DNA from: an uncultured Clostridia bacterium
Lineage (GTDB): Bacteria > Bacillota > Clostridia > Christensenellales > Aristaeellaceae
Length of the DNA: 13,538 bases
Reading direction: 5' to 3'
Assembly (NCBI GenBank): GCA_937934775.1
Contig: CALGYL010000346.1
Location: 1 to 13,538, forward strand
In this document: positions 1 to 7,215 of the stretch, piece after piece
How the letters are laid out: every line of letters begins with the position of its first letter
How positions within the stretch are numbered: the first letter of the stretch is position 1
Position numbers and translations under genes: made by a program
Notes under the pieces: model-generated
What the model was told of the DNA's origin: nothing
Seen by the model: the letters and a program-made list of their open reading frames with translations, nothing else
The model's database searches: none

Positions 1-1
1 T

Positions 2-835
2 GGCGGCAGCTACACATCCAATGGCGTCGGCTCCCCCGCGGTCTACTGCACCGCTGATATCTCCATCCATGACGCGGCGCTGACGGCCAACGGCTCTGAG
101 GCGCTCTGCATGGAAGGCAAAAACACCGTGCGGCTGTACGATTCCTCGCTGACCGGCAACATGGCGGACCTGGAGCAGAACGACAACACCTGGACGGTGA
201 TCCTCTACCAGAGCATGTCCGGCGACTCCGAAATTGGCGAAGGCAAGTTTGAAATGGTCGGCGGCACGCTCACCTCAAAAAATGGGGGCATCTTCTACAC
301 CACCAACACGCAGAGCGAATTTGTGGTCTCCGGCGTCGACATCACAGCGGCTGATGACAGCGAGTATTTCCTGCGCTGCACGGGCAACGCCAACCAGCGC
401 GGTTGGGGCACTACGGGCGCCAATGGCGCGGACTGCAAGTTCACTGGAATCGCGCAGCGGATGAGCGGAAACGTCGTCTGGGACAGCATCTCCGACCTGG
501 ACTTCTATATAACCGCCGGAAGTACGCTCGCCGGAGCGGTGATCGACGACGAGTCCTGCGCGGGCAGCGGCGGCAGCGGCCATTGCAACCTTTACATCGA
601 CAAGGATTCCACCTGGGTGGTGACCGGCGACAGCACGCTGACCGTGCTCCAGAGCGAAGGCAGGATTGTGGACGCGGACGGCAAGACGGTCTCCATCGTC
701 GGCGCGGACGGCACGGTGTATGTCCAGGGCGACAGCCAGTACAAGGTGACGGTTTCCCGGTACGCGGCAACCTGCGACCTCACGAACGCTGGCACCGCCT
801 CCAGTTGGACCGAGCACCAGGTGTCCTTCGAATAG
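2..835 (+). CDS. Secreted/surface beta-helix repeat protein, C-terminal part (5' truncated)
   Basis: The frame is open from base 2, so the gene begins upstream and about 278 residues are visible, ending in TAG at 833-835. The sequence is rich in Gly, Ser, Thr, Asn and Asp, with short alternating beta-strand patterns such as GGSYTSNGVGSPAVY, EMVGGTLTSKNGG and LDFYITAGSTLAG. This is the look of a right-handed parallel beta-helix with ladder-like turns. Similar proteins in Clostridia are exported and thought to be adhesins or carbohydrate-binding surface proteins; that role is inferred here. No LPXTG motif, C-terminal membrane helix or S-layer domain is visible at the end, so any anchoring must lie in the missing N-terminal part. 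There is no catalytic signature. An internal ATG at 110 is not a credible start: the repeat pattern continues upstream and no ribosome site precedes it. An intrinsic terminator follows closely. Confidence 0.7.
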   Translation, partial: GGSYTSNGVGSPAVYCTADISIHDAALTANGSEALCMEGKNTVRLYDSSLTGNMADLEQNDNTWTVILYQSMSGDSEIGEGKFEMVGGTLTSKNGGIFYTTNTQSEFVVSGVDITAADDSEYFLRCTGNANQRGWGTTGANGADCKFTGIAQRMSGNVVWDSISDLDFYITAGSTLAGAVIDDESCAGSGGSGHCNLYIDKDSTWVVTGDSTLTVLQSEGRIVDADGKTVSIVGADGTVYVQGDSQYKVTVSRYAATCDLTNAGTASSWTEHQVSFE

Positions 836-852
836 CAGACGGAACCTTCCTT

Positions 853-892
853 CGCGCGAGAGTCTTCTCTAGGGAAGCTCCCGCGCGTTTTT
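853..892 (+). terminator. Intrinsic terminator after the beta-helix gene
   Basis: CGCGCG at 853-858 pairs with CGCGCG at 882-887. After one A-C mismatch, the inner GAG/CTC and CTTC/GAAG segments continue the stem to a TCTAGG loop. Five T follow at 888-892. The hairpin starts 17 bases after the TAG stop. It should end the upstream transcript and insulate it from the promoter at 943-971. Confidence 0.8.
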
Positions 893-942
893 GCATCCGC
901 ATCCGCCGGGCGGCGAAGCGGCTGATGCGAGCGCCGCCAGTT

Positions 943-971
943 TTGACAGGACTCGGCCGTATGGGTATAAT
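943..971 (+). promoter_or_regulatory. Consensus sigma-A promoter for the P1-family peptidase gene
   Basis: TTGACA at 943-948 and TATAAT at 966-971 are separated by exactly 17 bases. Both hexamers match the housekeeping consensus perfectly. The expected start near 978 gives a leader of about 80 bases to the ATG at 1058. A terminator lies just upstream, so this is probably the sole promoter for the peptidase gene, and it should be strong unless repressed. Confidence 0.8.
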
Positions 972-1057
972 GGAAGAAATTCTCTTCCCGGAACGGGACG
1001 CGGCGCGGGTGCATCGAACGCGGCGCGCCGGGGCGGGGAGAAACGGAGGTTCCGGCG

Positions 1058-2089
1058 ATGCGAGTACGCGACATGGGCGTCACGGTAGGGCGCATGCAAC
1101 CCGGCCCACGCAACAAGATCAGCGACGTGCCGGGGGTGACGGTGGGCCACGCGACGATCGACGACGGCGACTTCAAGACCGGAGTGACCGTCGTGATGCC
1201 CTGCCAGGACAATCCGTTCTACCGCAAGCTGACTGCGGCGGCCCATGTGCTCAACGGGTTTGGCAAGACGCTGGGGCTGATGCAGATTGAGGAGTTGGGC
1301 GCGCTGGAGACGCCCATCGTGCTGACCAATACGCTCAGCGTGGGCGCGGTGCACGACGGCATGGTAGAGTACATGCTGGAGCGGTGCGATGGGGGCTTCA
1401 CATCGATCAATCCGCTGGTGTGCGAGTGCAACGACGGGTACCTGAACGACATCCGTCGCCGCTTGGTGAATAAACAGCACCTGTTCCAGGCAATTCAAAG
1501 CGCCGGATGCGATTTTGCCGAGGGCGATGTGGGCGCGGGGAAGGGCATGAGCTGTCATGGACTCAAGGGCGGCATTGGCTCGGCGTCGCGCCTGGTGGAA
1601 CTGAAAGACAGGCCCTACACGCTGGGCGTTCTGACGCTGACCAACCACGGGCGGCTGGCCGATTTTCAGATCGGCGGCGTTTCGGTTGCGGAAGAAAGCC
1701 GGGCCGAAGGCCCGGAGCGAGGCTCCTGCATCGTTGTCATGGCAACGGATATTCCTTTGACGGACCGGCAGCTGTACCGCGCCGTCCGGAGGGCGGGTGT
1801 GGGGCTGATCCGGTTGGGTTCCTATATCGGTCACGGCAGCGGCGAGGTGATGGTGGGCTTTTCCACCGCAAACCGGCTCCCGCACGAGTGTGCGGAGGAC
1901 GTTCTGCCGCTTCAGGCGCTGCATGAGGACCGGATGGATTTGGTGTTCCGCGCGGTCGCCGAGGCCACGGAGGAAGCGGTCCTGAACGCCATGACCGCGG
2001 CGGAAACCGTGACCGGCTACCAGGGCCATACGAGGGAATCCCTGACCGGGTATCTAGCCCGGCGGCAGGGCGGCACGCCGTTTCGGTGA
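1058..2089 (+). CDS. P1 (DmpA/S58) family N-terminal-nucleophile aminopeptidase
   Basis: The 343-residue product matches the DmpA/BapA family, N-terminal-nucleophile hydrolases that cleave themselves at a Gly-Ser bond and then use the new N-terminal Ser. Known members release N-terminal L-residues, D-Ala amides or beta-amino acids from small peptides. Visible landmarks are NKISDVPGVTVGH (19-31), GDVGAGKGMSCHGLKGGIG (156-174), the Asn of LTNHG (196), the predicted cleavage point Gly222-Ser223 in RGSCIVVMATDIPL, and SYIGHGSGEVMVGFSTAN (255-272). Ser223 would be the nucleophile and Asn196 the oxyanion residue, by analogy with DmpA. There is no signal peptide, so it is probably cytoplasmic. GGAGG at 1045-1049 sits 8 bases before the ATG, which supports this start over the in-frame ATG at 1073. 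A perfect promoter lies upstream. Length is typical of the family. Which peptides it accepts cannot be read from sequence. Confidence 0.88.
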   Translation: MRVRDMGVTVGRMQPGPRNKISDVPGVTVGHATIDDGDFKTGVTVVMPCQDNPFYRKLTAAAHVLNGFGKTLGLMQIEELGALETPIVLTNTLSVGAVHDGMVEYMLERCDGGFTSINPLVCECNDGYLNDIRRRLVNKQHLFQAIQSAGCDFAEGDVGAGKGMSCHGLKGGIGSASRLVELKDRPYTLGVLTLTNHGRLADFQIGGVSVAEESRAEGPERGSCIVVMATDIPLTDRQLYRAVRRAGVGLIRLGSYIGHGSGEVMVGFSTANRLPHECAEDVLPLQALHEDRMDLVFRAVAEATEEAVLNAMTAAETVTGYQGHTRESLTGYLARRQGGTPFR

Positions 2090-2090
2090 C

Positions 2091-2106
2091 GGCGCGGAAG
2101 CGCGCC
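2091..2106 (+). other. GC hairpin directly after the peptidase stop codon
   Basis: GGCGCG (2091-2096) and CGCGCC (2101-2106) form a perfect 6-bp stem with a GAAG loop, one base after the TGA. A further GGCGCG...CGCGCC pair lies at 2134-2147. No T-run follows either one, so these are not canonical intrinsic terminators. They may still stabilise the 3' end of the transcript or slow polymerase. Confidence 0.4.
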
Positions 2107-2204
2107 GCGCGCGGGCGGTTTCTGAAATAAGGCGGCGCGTGCGCGCCACGCGGCAAAGGGTGCGCCGGGTGCCGTTCAAGCGGGGAAGCTCCGGAAGAAA
2201 AATC

Positions 2205-2250
2205 GGGAATTCCTAAGGGAGGACCCCGGGTGCGATACGGTGGAATTCCC
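2205..2250 (+). promoter_or_regulatory. Inverted repeat in the leader of the DMT transporter gene
   Basis: GGGAATTCC at 2205-2213 and GGAATTCCC at 2242-2250 are perfect 9-bp inverted repeats around a 28-base loop that contains its own G-rich and C-rich segments. The structure lies 84 bases before the transporter start, inside a 244-base gap (2090-2333) where I see no clear promoter. It could be an operator with two palindromic half-sites or a structured mRNA leader. I compared it by eye with T-box, guanidine, c-di-GMP and other common riboswitch cores and found no convincing match. Confidence 0.35.
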
Positions 2251-2333
2251 AAGAACAGATGGTGGGATGGGTTTCAGCGCCATTTTCATTGGCCGGACGC
2301 CAAAGGGCGGACGAACCGCAATCGAGGTGTTTC

Positions 2334-3233
2334 ATGCGGAAGGCGTTTTTTCTGGGGGTTGCGGGTTCGTTCTTCTTTGCGTTCACATTTCTCCTGAACC
2401 GGAGCATGGACCTCTCCGGCGGCAGTTGGATCTGGAGCGGGTGCCTCCGCTTTTTCTTCGCGTTCCCGATGCTTCTTTTGATCGTTCGCAAGCGGCACGG
2501 GTTTGAAAATGTCCACCGCGCGATCCGCAAAAATCCAGGCGCGTGGCTGCTCTGGAGCACGGTGGGGTTCGGCCTGTTCTACGCGCCGCTTTGCTACGCG
2601 GGGAGCCATGCGGAGTCCTGGCTGATCGCCTCCTCCTGGCAGTTGACGATCGTGATGGGTATCTTCATGGCGCCGCTCTTTGGGAAGCGGATTCCACTGA
2701 AAAATCTGCTGGCCGCCATCATCATCCTGGCAGGGGTTTTCCTATTACAATGGAACGACATCGCCCATTTGAAGGTTCAAAGCCTCGCGCTGACGTTGCT
2801 TCCGATCCTGATCGGGGCGGTTTCCTATCCGCTTGGCAACCGGAAGATGATGGCCGTATGTGACGGGCGGCTCTCGACCATTGAGCGCACCTATGGCATG
2901 ATCCTGTGCAGTCTGCCATTTTGGGGGATTCTGGCCGTTCCCGGGCTTCTGATGGACGGCCTGCCCTCCTCCGCTCAGGCGCTCCAGTCGTTTTGCGTGG
3001 CGCTGTTCTCCGGCGTGATCGCGACGCTTCTGTTCTTCCGGGCGACGGATTTGGTGAAGAGGAATCAGAAGCAGCTGGCGGTCATCGAATCCACGCAGGC
3101 GGGCGAGGTGGTTTTTACGCTGCTGGGCGGCGCGCTTCTATTGGGGGACGCGCTGCCGTCTCCGATTGGGTTTGCCGGCATCGTTCTAATCCTCGCGGGG
3201 ATGATCCTGAACAGTTATCTGTCGGCGCGTTGA
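2334..3233 (+). CDS. DMT-superfamily multidrug-efflux-like transporter (EamA/EmrE type)
   Basis: The 299-residue protein is almost wholly hydrophobic and reads as about ten membrane helices, the EamA-type fold with two homologous halves. The first helix starts at residue 4 (AFFLGVAGSFFFAFTFLLN). The last, GFAGIVLILAGMILNSYL, is followed by a short basic tail. The wording is closest to the subgroup annotated as multidrug resistance efflux transporter family. The substrate is unknown and could equally be an amino acid or another metabolite. The ATG at 2334 is chosen because GAGG (2324-2327) lies 6 bases before it and the first helix follows at once; an ATG at 2259 in the same frame would add a non-membrane stretch without a good ribosome site. 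It is convergent with oppA and lies 244 bases after the peptidase gene. Confidence 0.8.
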   Translation: MRKAFFLGVAGSFFFAFTFLLNRSMDLSGGSWIWSGCLRFFFAFPMLLLIVRKRHGFENVHRAIRKNPGAWLLWSTVGFGLFYAPLCYAGSHAESWLIASSWQLTIVMGIFMAPLFGKRIPLKNLLAAIIILAGVFLLQWNDIAHLKVQSLALTLLPILIGAVSYPLGNRKMMAVCDGRLSTIERTYGMILCSLPFWGILAVPGLLMDGLPSSAQALQSFCVALFSGVIATLLFFRATDLVKRNQKQLAVIESTQAGEVVFTLLGGALLLGDALPSPIGFAGIVLILAGMILNSYLSAR

Positions 3234-3289
3234 AACTTGATAAAACAGTACCATCAGTCAGAGTGCCTGAAATCCGGCAGGATCTCAGG

Positions 3290-3334
3290 TGCGATGCGCT
3301 CCTTCGATCGCATTCAAAACCAAACGGGTTTTTT
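3290..3334 (+). terminator. Probable weak terminator for the DMT transporter gene
   Basis: TGCGAT (3290-3295) pairs with ATCGCA (3307-3312). It is followed by AAAACC (3316-3321), loop AAACG, and GGTTTT (3327-3332) running into further T at 3333-3334. The second hairpin with its T-run has the form of an intrinsic terminator, though the stem is only 6 bp and A/T rich. The much stronger hairpin at 3343-3377 lies just beyond it. Confidence 0.35.
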
Positions 3335-3342
3335 GATGCTCA

Positions 3343-3377
3343 AAGCCCCCGCGCTTCACTAGGAAGCGCGGGGGCTT
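3343..3377 (-). terminator. Strong terminator hairpin for oppA, possibly bidirectional
   Basis: Bases 3343-3357 and 3363-3377 are perfect 15-bp complements (AAGCCCCCGCG and CGCGGGGGCTT ends) around the loop ACTAG. On the minus strand it begins 23 bases beyond the oppA stop and ends in CTTT. On the plus strand it lies between the DMT transporter and its convergent neighbour and ends in CTTAT. The stem is very stable but the T-run is short on both sides, so assignment as a terminator rests on stem strength and placement. Confidence 0.7.
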
Positions 3378-3400
3378 ATGCGCTAGAGCTGGGCTAAAAG

Positions 3401-4999
3401 TTACTCGAACTTCGCGTACTCGAAGTAGATGTGGCCGATCGCGTTCTTGACGACGCCCTTCAGGTTGGGCTTGACGAGGTAGTCGTCAGACATGGTGTAC
3501 ATCGGCATGCCGGGCATCTGATCGCAGATGTACTGCTCGGCGGCGATGAGGGCTTCCTGCCGCTTCGCGGAATCCAGAAGCAGGCTGGAATCGGAGATCA
3601 TCTTGTCAAAGACCGGATCGTCCCAGCCGTTCTCGGAGCAGTTGGAGCCAGACACCCAGACTTTCAGGTTCGACGAGGGATCCAGATAGTCGGTGGTGAA
3701 GCCGTTGCGGCCGACGGAGAAGTTGCCGTTGGCCAGCTCGTCCCAGTAGGTGGAGGATTCATAGGTCGTGATGGTGTACTGCACGCCCAGGTTGCTCTTC
3801 CACATTTCGCCCAGGATCTGCGCCATCAGCTTCTGCTCGTCGCTGTTCTGGCAGACGATGTTGACGACCGGGAAGCCCGCGCCGCCCGGATAGCCCGCGT
3901 CGCTCAGCAGCTGCTGGGCCTTGGCGACGTCCTCTTTGAACATGTCGCCGGCGACGGAGCGGTAGGAGCCGTCCGTGGTCAGGGAGGGCTGAGAGTTCGG
4001 GATGAAGCCGAAGCACGGTTCTTCGCTGGTCAGGTTGCAGGCGGTCAGCAGGGACTTGCGGTCGATGGCGGTGGAGAAGGCCTGGCGGACGCGCTTGTCG
4101 GAGAATTCCGGCAGCTTGCAGTTGAAGTCCCAGTACTGGATGCCGATGCGGTTCTTTGCGACGTACTGATCGGTCTCGCCGTATTCCTTCTTCGCGTCGG
4201 CGTTGATGTCGTCGGCGACGTTGAGCTGATCGTTGTCATAGGCGACCAGCACGGCGCTGGGATCGGCGATGATGTAGTAGATGACTTCGTCCACCTGGAC
4301 GGCGTCCTTGTCGTAGTAGTTGGGGTTCTTGCTCATCACCAGCTTGTCCAGCGAGGAGTACTCTGTCAGCATGAACGCGCCGTTGGAGACGTAGGTGGCG
4401 ACGTTCTTGGTCCACGGATCGCCCGCGGCCTCGACGACCGACTGCTTCACCGGGAAGTACACGGTGGTGGCGGTCAGGGTCACGAACCAGGGCGCATAAT
4501 AGGAAGTGGTTACTTCCAGCGTGGTGTCGTCCAAAGCCTTGACGCCGACGTCATCCGCGGTGGCCGTGCCGGTGTTGTATTCTTTGCCGTTCTTGAGGAC
4601 CCACAGGTCGGACGCCGAACCGGAGGCGACGGTGGGGTTCAGAACGCGCTTCCAGGAGTATTCAAAGTCCTTGGCGGTCAGGTCGCTGCCGTCGGACCAC
4701 TTCAGGCCGCTCTTCAGCTTGAAGGTGTAGCTCATGCCGTCTTCAGAGACGGTGTAGCTCTCCGCGCAGGCGGGTACGAAGGTGACGCCGTCCGCGCCCA
4801 GCTTGTACAGGCCCTGGAACAGGTTCTGAAGAACGATCGAGGAGCGGGAATAGGTGTTCAGCGTGGGATCCATCTGCTGCGGATCGTCGCTGATGGAGTA
4901 CTTGACAACCTTCTTCTCCTCTGCAAACGCAGTGACCTGCATCATGCATAGGCTGGCGATCATGGCCAGTACCAGAAGCATCGCGACCGACTTTTTCAT
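3401..4999 (-). CDS. oppA: Oligopeptide ABC transporter substrate-binding protein
   Basis: The 532-residue protein belongs to the SBP_bac_5 family, which captures peptides outside the cell and delivers them to an Opp/Dpp permease. Family landmarks include FKLKSGLKWSDGSDLTAKDF near residue 93, then SWKRVLNP, and further on DKRVRQAFSTAIDRKSL. An N-terminal signal peptide is clear: KK, a hydrophobic core to about residue 24, and AFA before EE at 26/27, a signal peptidase I site. The only Cys in this region (residue 18, context ASLC) does not fit a lipobox, so the protein is not an obvious lipoprotein, unlike most Gram-positive peptide-binding proteins. GGAGG (plus coordinates 5007-5011) lies 7 bases before the ATG. 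A good promoter lies further upstream. The gene is transcribed away from oppBCDF, which most likely encodes its permease. Confidence 0.92.
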   Translation of the reverse strand: MKKSVAMLLVLAMIASLCMMQVTAFAEEKKVVKYSISDDPQQMDPTLNTYSRSSIVLQNLFQGLYKLGADGVTFVPACAESYTVSEDGMSYTFKLKSGLKWSDGSDLTAKDFEYSWKRVLNPTVASGSASDLWVLKNGKEYNTGTATADDVGVKALDDTTLEVTTSYYAPWFVTLTATTVYFPVKQSVVEAAGDPWTKNVATYVSNGAFMLTEYSSLDKLVMSKNPNYYDKDAVQVDEVIYYIIADPSAVLVAYDNDQLNVADDINADAKKEYGETDQYVAKNRIGIQYWDFNCKLPEFSDKRVRQAFSTAIDRKSLLTACNLTSEEPCFGFIPNSQPSLTTDGSYRSVAGDMFKEDVAKAQQLLSDAGYPGGAGFPVVNIVCQNSDEQKLMAQILGEMWKSNLGVQYTITTYESSTYWDELANGNFSVGRNGFTTDYLDPSSNLKVWVSGSNCSENGWDDPVFDKMISDSSLLLDSAKRQEALIAAEQYICDQMPGMPMYTMSDDYLVKPNLKGVVKNAIGHIYFEYAKFE

Positions 5000-5036
5000 G
5001 ATTCATCCTCCCGATTTTTATTCAGACCTTGACGGA

Positions 5037-5065
5037 ATCTTATCAGATGTTGCAGTTTAAGTCAA
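5037..5065 (-). promoter_or_regulatory. Promoter for oppA
   Basis: Read on the minus strand, TTGACT (plus 5060-5065) is followed 17 bases later by TAAGAT (plus 5037-5042). The -10 is preceded by TGA, which forms an extended -10 (TGnTAAGAT). The predicted start is about 30 bases upstream of the ATG at 4999, leaving a very short leader that contains only the ribosome site. Confidence 0.75.
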
Positions 5066-5120
5066 GTTGGGACTGCACAAATGCTAATACACTTAACACT
5101 TTTAAGAGTAAACTGAATTT

Positions 5121-5142
5121 TTTACAAAGATCTGCATGTAAA
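5121..5142. promoter_or_regulatory. Possible operator in the oppA/oppB divergent region
   Basis: TTTACA (5121-5126) and TGTAAA (5137-5142) form a perfect 6-bp inverted repeat with a 10-base spacer, the size of a site for a dimeric regulator. It lies upstream of both divergent promoters: about 55 bases from the oppA -35 and 15 bases from the proposed oppB -35. A second inverted repeat, CTTAA (5092-5096) and TTAAG (5102-5106), is nearby. No regulator gene is present in the window to match it with. Confidence 0.35.
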
Positions 5143-5157
5143 TCGGGCCATACGCCT

Positions 5158-5186
5158 TTGCTTTTTTTTCTCGCATGGGTTAGAAT
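5158..5186 (+). promoter_or_regulatory. Candidate promoter for oppBCDF
   Basis: TAGAAT at 5181-5186 is a good -10 hexamer. The sequence 17 bases upstream is TTGCTT (5158-5163), a weak -35 followed by a run of T. The expected start near 5193 gives a leader of about 65 bases, which includes a GCGCC/GGCGC hairpin (5207-5220) before the oppB ribosome site. The weak -35 suggests activator dependence, which is inference. Confidence 0.45.
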
Positions 5187-5258
5187 GGAACACATAAATA
5201 TGCACCGCGCCATGCGGCGCCTATTTATTTGCAACTTCGAATCAAGCGAGGGGATTTC

Positions 5259-6188
5259 ATGACGAAGTACATCCTCAAGCGCCTGCTCGCAGGGGTGCTG
5301 ACCATTGTGGTTCTGATCACGATCGCGTTTTTTCTGATGCACGCGATGCCGGGCAACCCCTTCAGCCAGGAAGAGCAGAAGAAGCTGACCGCCGAGGGCA
5401 TGGCCAAGCTCAAGGCAAAGTACGGCCTGGACCGGCCCGTGTGGGAGCAGTATCTGACCTATTGGGAGAGCCTTTTGAAATTTGACTTTGGCGCTTCCTT
5501 TAAAAAACTGGATACCTCCGTCAACGAGATCATCTTTGATCACTTCCCGATCTCGGCTCAGGTGGGCGGTATCGCGGTGCTGGTCTCGCTGCTGATCGGC
5601 ATTCCGCTGGGCATTGCCGCGGCGCTCAACCGCGGGCGGTTCATGGACTGGTTCTGCATGGTGTTTGCCACGGTGGGCATCTCCGCGCCGGTCTTTGTCA
5701 TCTCGGTTCTGCTCATGTACCTTTTTTGCGGCCTGCTCCCGGTTTTGCCCAACTTCGGCCTGAACAACTGGCAGAGCTACATCCTGCCGGTGGCGTGCCT
5801 GGCGTTCAACCCGATCGCCTACATCGCCCGGCAGACGCGCTCCTCCATGCTGGAGGCCATGGAGCAGGACTATGTGCGCACCGCCCGGGCCAAGGGCGTG
5901 TCGGAGTTCTGGGTGGTGGTCAAGCACGCGCTGAAAAACGCGATCATGCCGGTCGTCACTTATCTAGGCCCGCTGGTGGCCGGGCTTCTGACCGGCTCCT
6001 TCATTGTAGAACGCCTGTTTTCGATCTCCGGCATCGGCCGGTACTTCGTTCAGTCGATCTCGGACCGCGATTATACGATGATCATGGGCATCACGATCTT
6101 CTTTGGCGTGTTCGTCGTGATTTGCAACCTGGTTGTGGACATCGTGCAGGCCATCATTGACCCCCGCGTCAAGCTGGCCAGCAAGTAA
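5259..6188 (+). CDS. oppB: Oligopeptide ABC transporter permease OppB
   Basis: This 309-residue inner-membrane permease is one half of the peptide channel and pairs with OppC. It starts with the typical MTKYILKRLLAGVLTIVVL helix, followed by an extracytoplasmic segment containing the family pattern KAKYGLDRPVWEQYLTYW (52-69). The core permease helices follow. The cytoplasmic EAA loop, which docks to the ATPases, is at about 199-231 (EAMEQDYVRTARAKGVSEFW). The C-terminal DPRVK is usual. The ATG at 5259 has GAGGGG (5248-5253) 5 bases before it; an in-frame TTG at 5229 would place the ribosome site inside the coding region, so I reject it. It heads a compact oppBCDF unit, with 21 bases to oppC. 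DppB is the main alternative name; the family does not separate cleanly by sequence alone. Confidence 0.92.
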   Translation: MTKYILKRLLAGVLTIVVLITIAFFLMHAMPGNPFSQEEQKKLTAEGMAKLKAKYGLDRPVWEQYLTYWESLLKFDFGASFKKLDTSVNEIIFDHFPISAQVGGIAVLVSLLIGIPLGIAAALNRGRFMDWFCMVFATVGISAPVFVISVLLMYLFCGLLPVLPNFGLNNWQSYILPVACLAFNPIAYIARQTRSSMLEAMEQDYVRTARAKGVSEFWVVVKHALKNAIMPVVTYLGPLVAGLLTGSFIVERLFSISGIGRYFVQSISDRDYTMIMGITIFFGVFVVICNLVVDIVQAIIDPRVKLASK

Positions 6189-6209
6189 ACTTTCTTGGAG
6201 GCAGTACAA

Positions 6210-7202
6210 ATGCGCAATAAGGGAAAGTCCGTTTTCGAACCGATTCCGGAAGCGCAGCGTTCGAAAACCATCTCCCCCGAAGCCTATCTGGCGCTGGATG
6301 ATGCCTTGTTCAATGCCGGAAGCCCGGACGACAGCGGCGCGGAGGCGGTGGTCCGCCCCAGCACGACCTATTGGCACGACGTGTGGCAGCGCTTCCGAAA
6401 GGACCCGCTGGCCATATTCGGCTTGGTGGTGATCGTCGTCATGGGCATCGCCTGCATCTTCGTGCCGATGTTTTCCCAATACAGCTACTCGGGCATGGAC
6501 CTGACCAGCATGAACGCCTCGCCCAGCTGGCAGCACCTTTGCGGGACGGACCAGATGGGCCGGGACCTGTTCATCCGCATCATGTACGGCGCCAGGATTT
6601 CCATCACCATTGGCATCGTCGCCGCGGCCATCAACTTTGTGATCGGCGTATTGTACGGCGGCATCTCGGGGTATGTGGGCGGCAAAGCCGACATGGTCAT
6701 GATGCGCATTGTGGACATTCTGATTTCTCTGCCCAGCATGCTCTACATCGTTTTGATCATGCTGGTACTGGGCTCCAGCGTGGTATCCGTCATCATCGCG
6801 CTGTGCTTTACCTCCTGGATCGGCACGGCCCGCGTGGTTCGCAGCGAGGTCATGTCGCTCAAGCACTCCGAATACGTGCTGGCGGCCAGGCTCTCCGGCG
6901 CGAAGCTGTGGGACATCCTGATCACCCACCTGATCCCGAACGCCATGGGCCCCATCATCGTGTCCACCGCGTTTCTGATCCCCGGCGCGATCTTCTCCGA
7001 GGCATTCCTCTCGTTCCTGGGCATCGGCATTCAGGCGCCTATGGCCAGCTGGGGCACGCTGGCCAACGATGCCCGGTCCACGCTGTTAACCTTTCCCCAT
7101 CAGATGATCTTCCCGGTCCTGGCGATCTGTATCACGATGTTCTCGTTCAATTTTATCGGCGACGGTCTGCGAGACGCGTTGGACCCGCGCCTGAAGAAAT
7201 GA
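6210..7202 (+). CDS. oppC: Oligopeptide ABC transporter permease OppC
   Basis: The 330-residue second permease has the OppC hallmarks: CGTDQMGRDLFIRIMYGARIS (starting near 111), an EAA loop around RSEVMSLKHSEYVLAARLSG (211-230), EAFLSFLGIGIQAP (264-277) followed by SWG, and the closing GDGLRDALDPRL (317-328). A polar N-terminal segment of about 65 residues, containing FEPIPEAQRSKTISPEAYLA, precedes the first helix at about 68-87. Part of this cytoplasmic tail is common in OppC, but it is on the long side. The ATG at 6210 is chosen because GGAGG (6197-6201) is 8 bases upstream; the in-frame TTG at 6195 lies before that site. It is cotranscribed with oppB and oppD, with 13 bases to oppD. Confidence 0.92.
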   Translation: MRNKGKSVFEPIPEAQRSKTISPEAYLALDDALFNAGSPDDSGAEAVVRPSTTYWHDVWQRFRKDPLAIFGLVVIVVMGIACIFVPMFSQYSYSGMDLTSMNASPSWQHLCGTDQMGRDLFIRIMYGARISITIGIVAAAINFVIGVLYGGISGYVGGKADMVMMRIVDILISLPSMLYIVLIMLVLGSSVVSVIIALCFTSWIGTARVVRSEVMSLKHSEYVLAARLSGAKLWDILITHLIPNAMGPIIVSTAFLIPGAIFSEAFLSFLGIGIQAPMASWGTLANDARSTLLTFPHQMIFPVLAICITMFSFNFIGDGLRDALDPRLKK

Positions 7203-7215
7203 GAGGGGGCGCCGC

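Noticed and set aside
869..2029. A long minus-strand open frame opposite the P1-family peptidase
   Set aside because: It is antisense to a well-supported gene, shows Arg/His/Ala-rich low-information sequence and no family motif, and has no ribosome site of its own.
2091..2333. T-box, guanidine or c-di-GMP riboswitch upstream of the DMT transporter
   Set aside because: Fragments such as GGTGGAATTCCC and CACGCGGCAAAGGG recall parts of such motifs, but the required conserved cores and order are absent.
3227..3236. A third leading-hairpin copy, because GCGTTGAAAC occurs at the end of the DMT transporter gene
   Set aside because: The 10-base match is exact, but no complementary GTTCCAACGC arm or GGATTTCCGGG block follows, so chance similarity is the simpler reading.
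4944..4946. Lipobox Cys at residue 18 of OppA
   Set aside because: The preceding residues are A-S-L, which do not fit the usual pattern of Leu/Val/Ile, then small, then Gly/Ala/Ser before Cys. A clear AFA site follows eight residues later.
3431..4951. A long plus-strand open frame of about 506 codons opposite oppA
   Set aside because: It lies wholly antisense to a gene with a clear family match, signal peptide, promoter and ribosome site. Its composition (Val, Gly, Asp, Leu rich) is what a GC-rich antisense frame gives.
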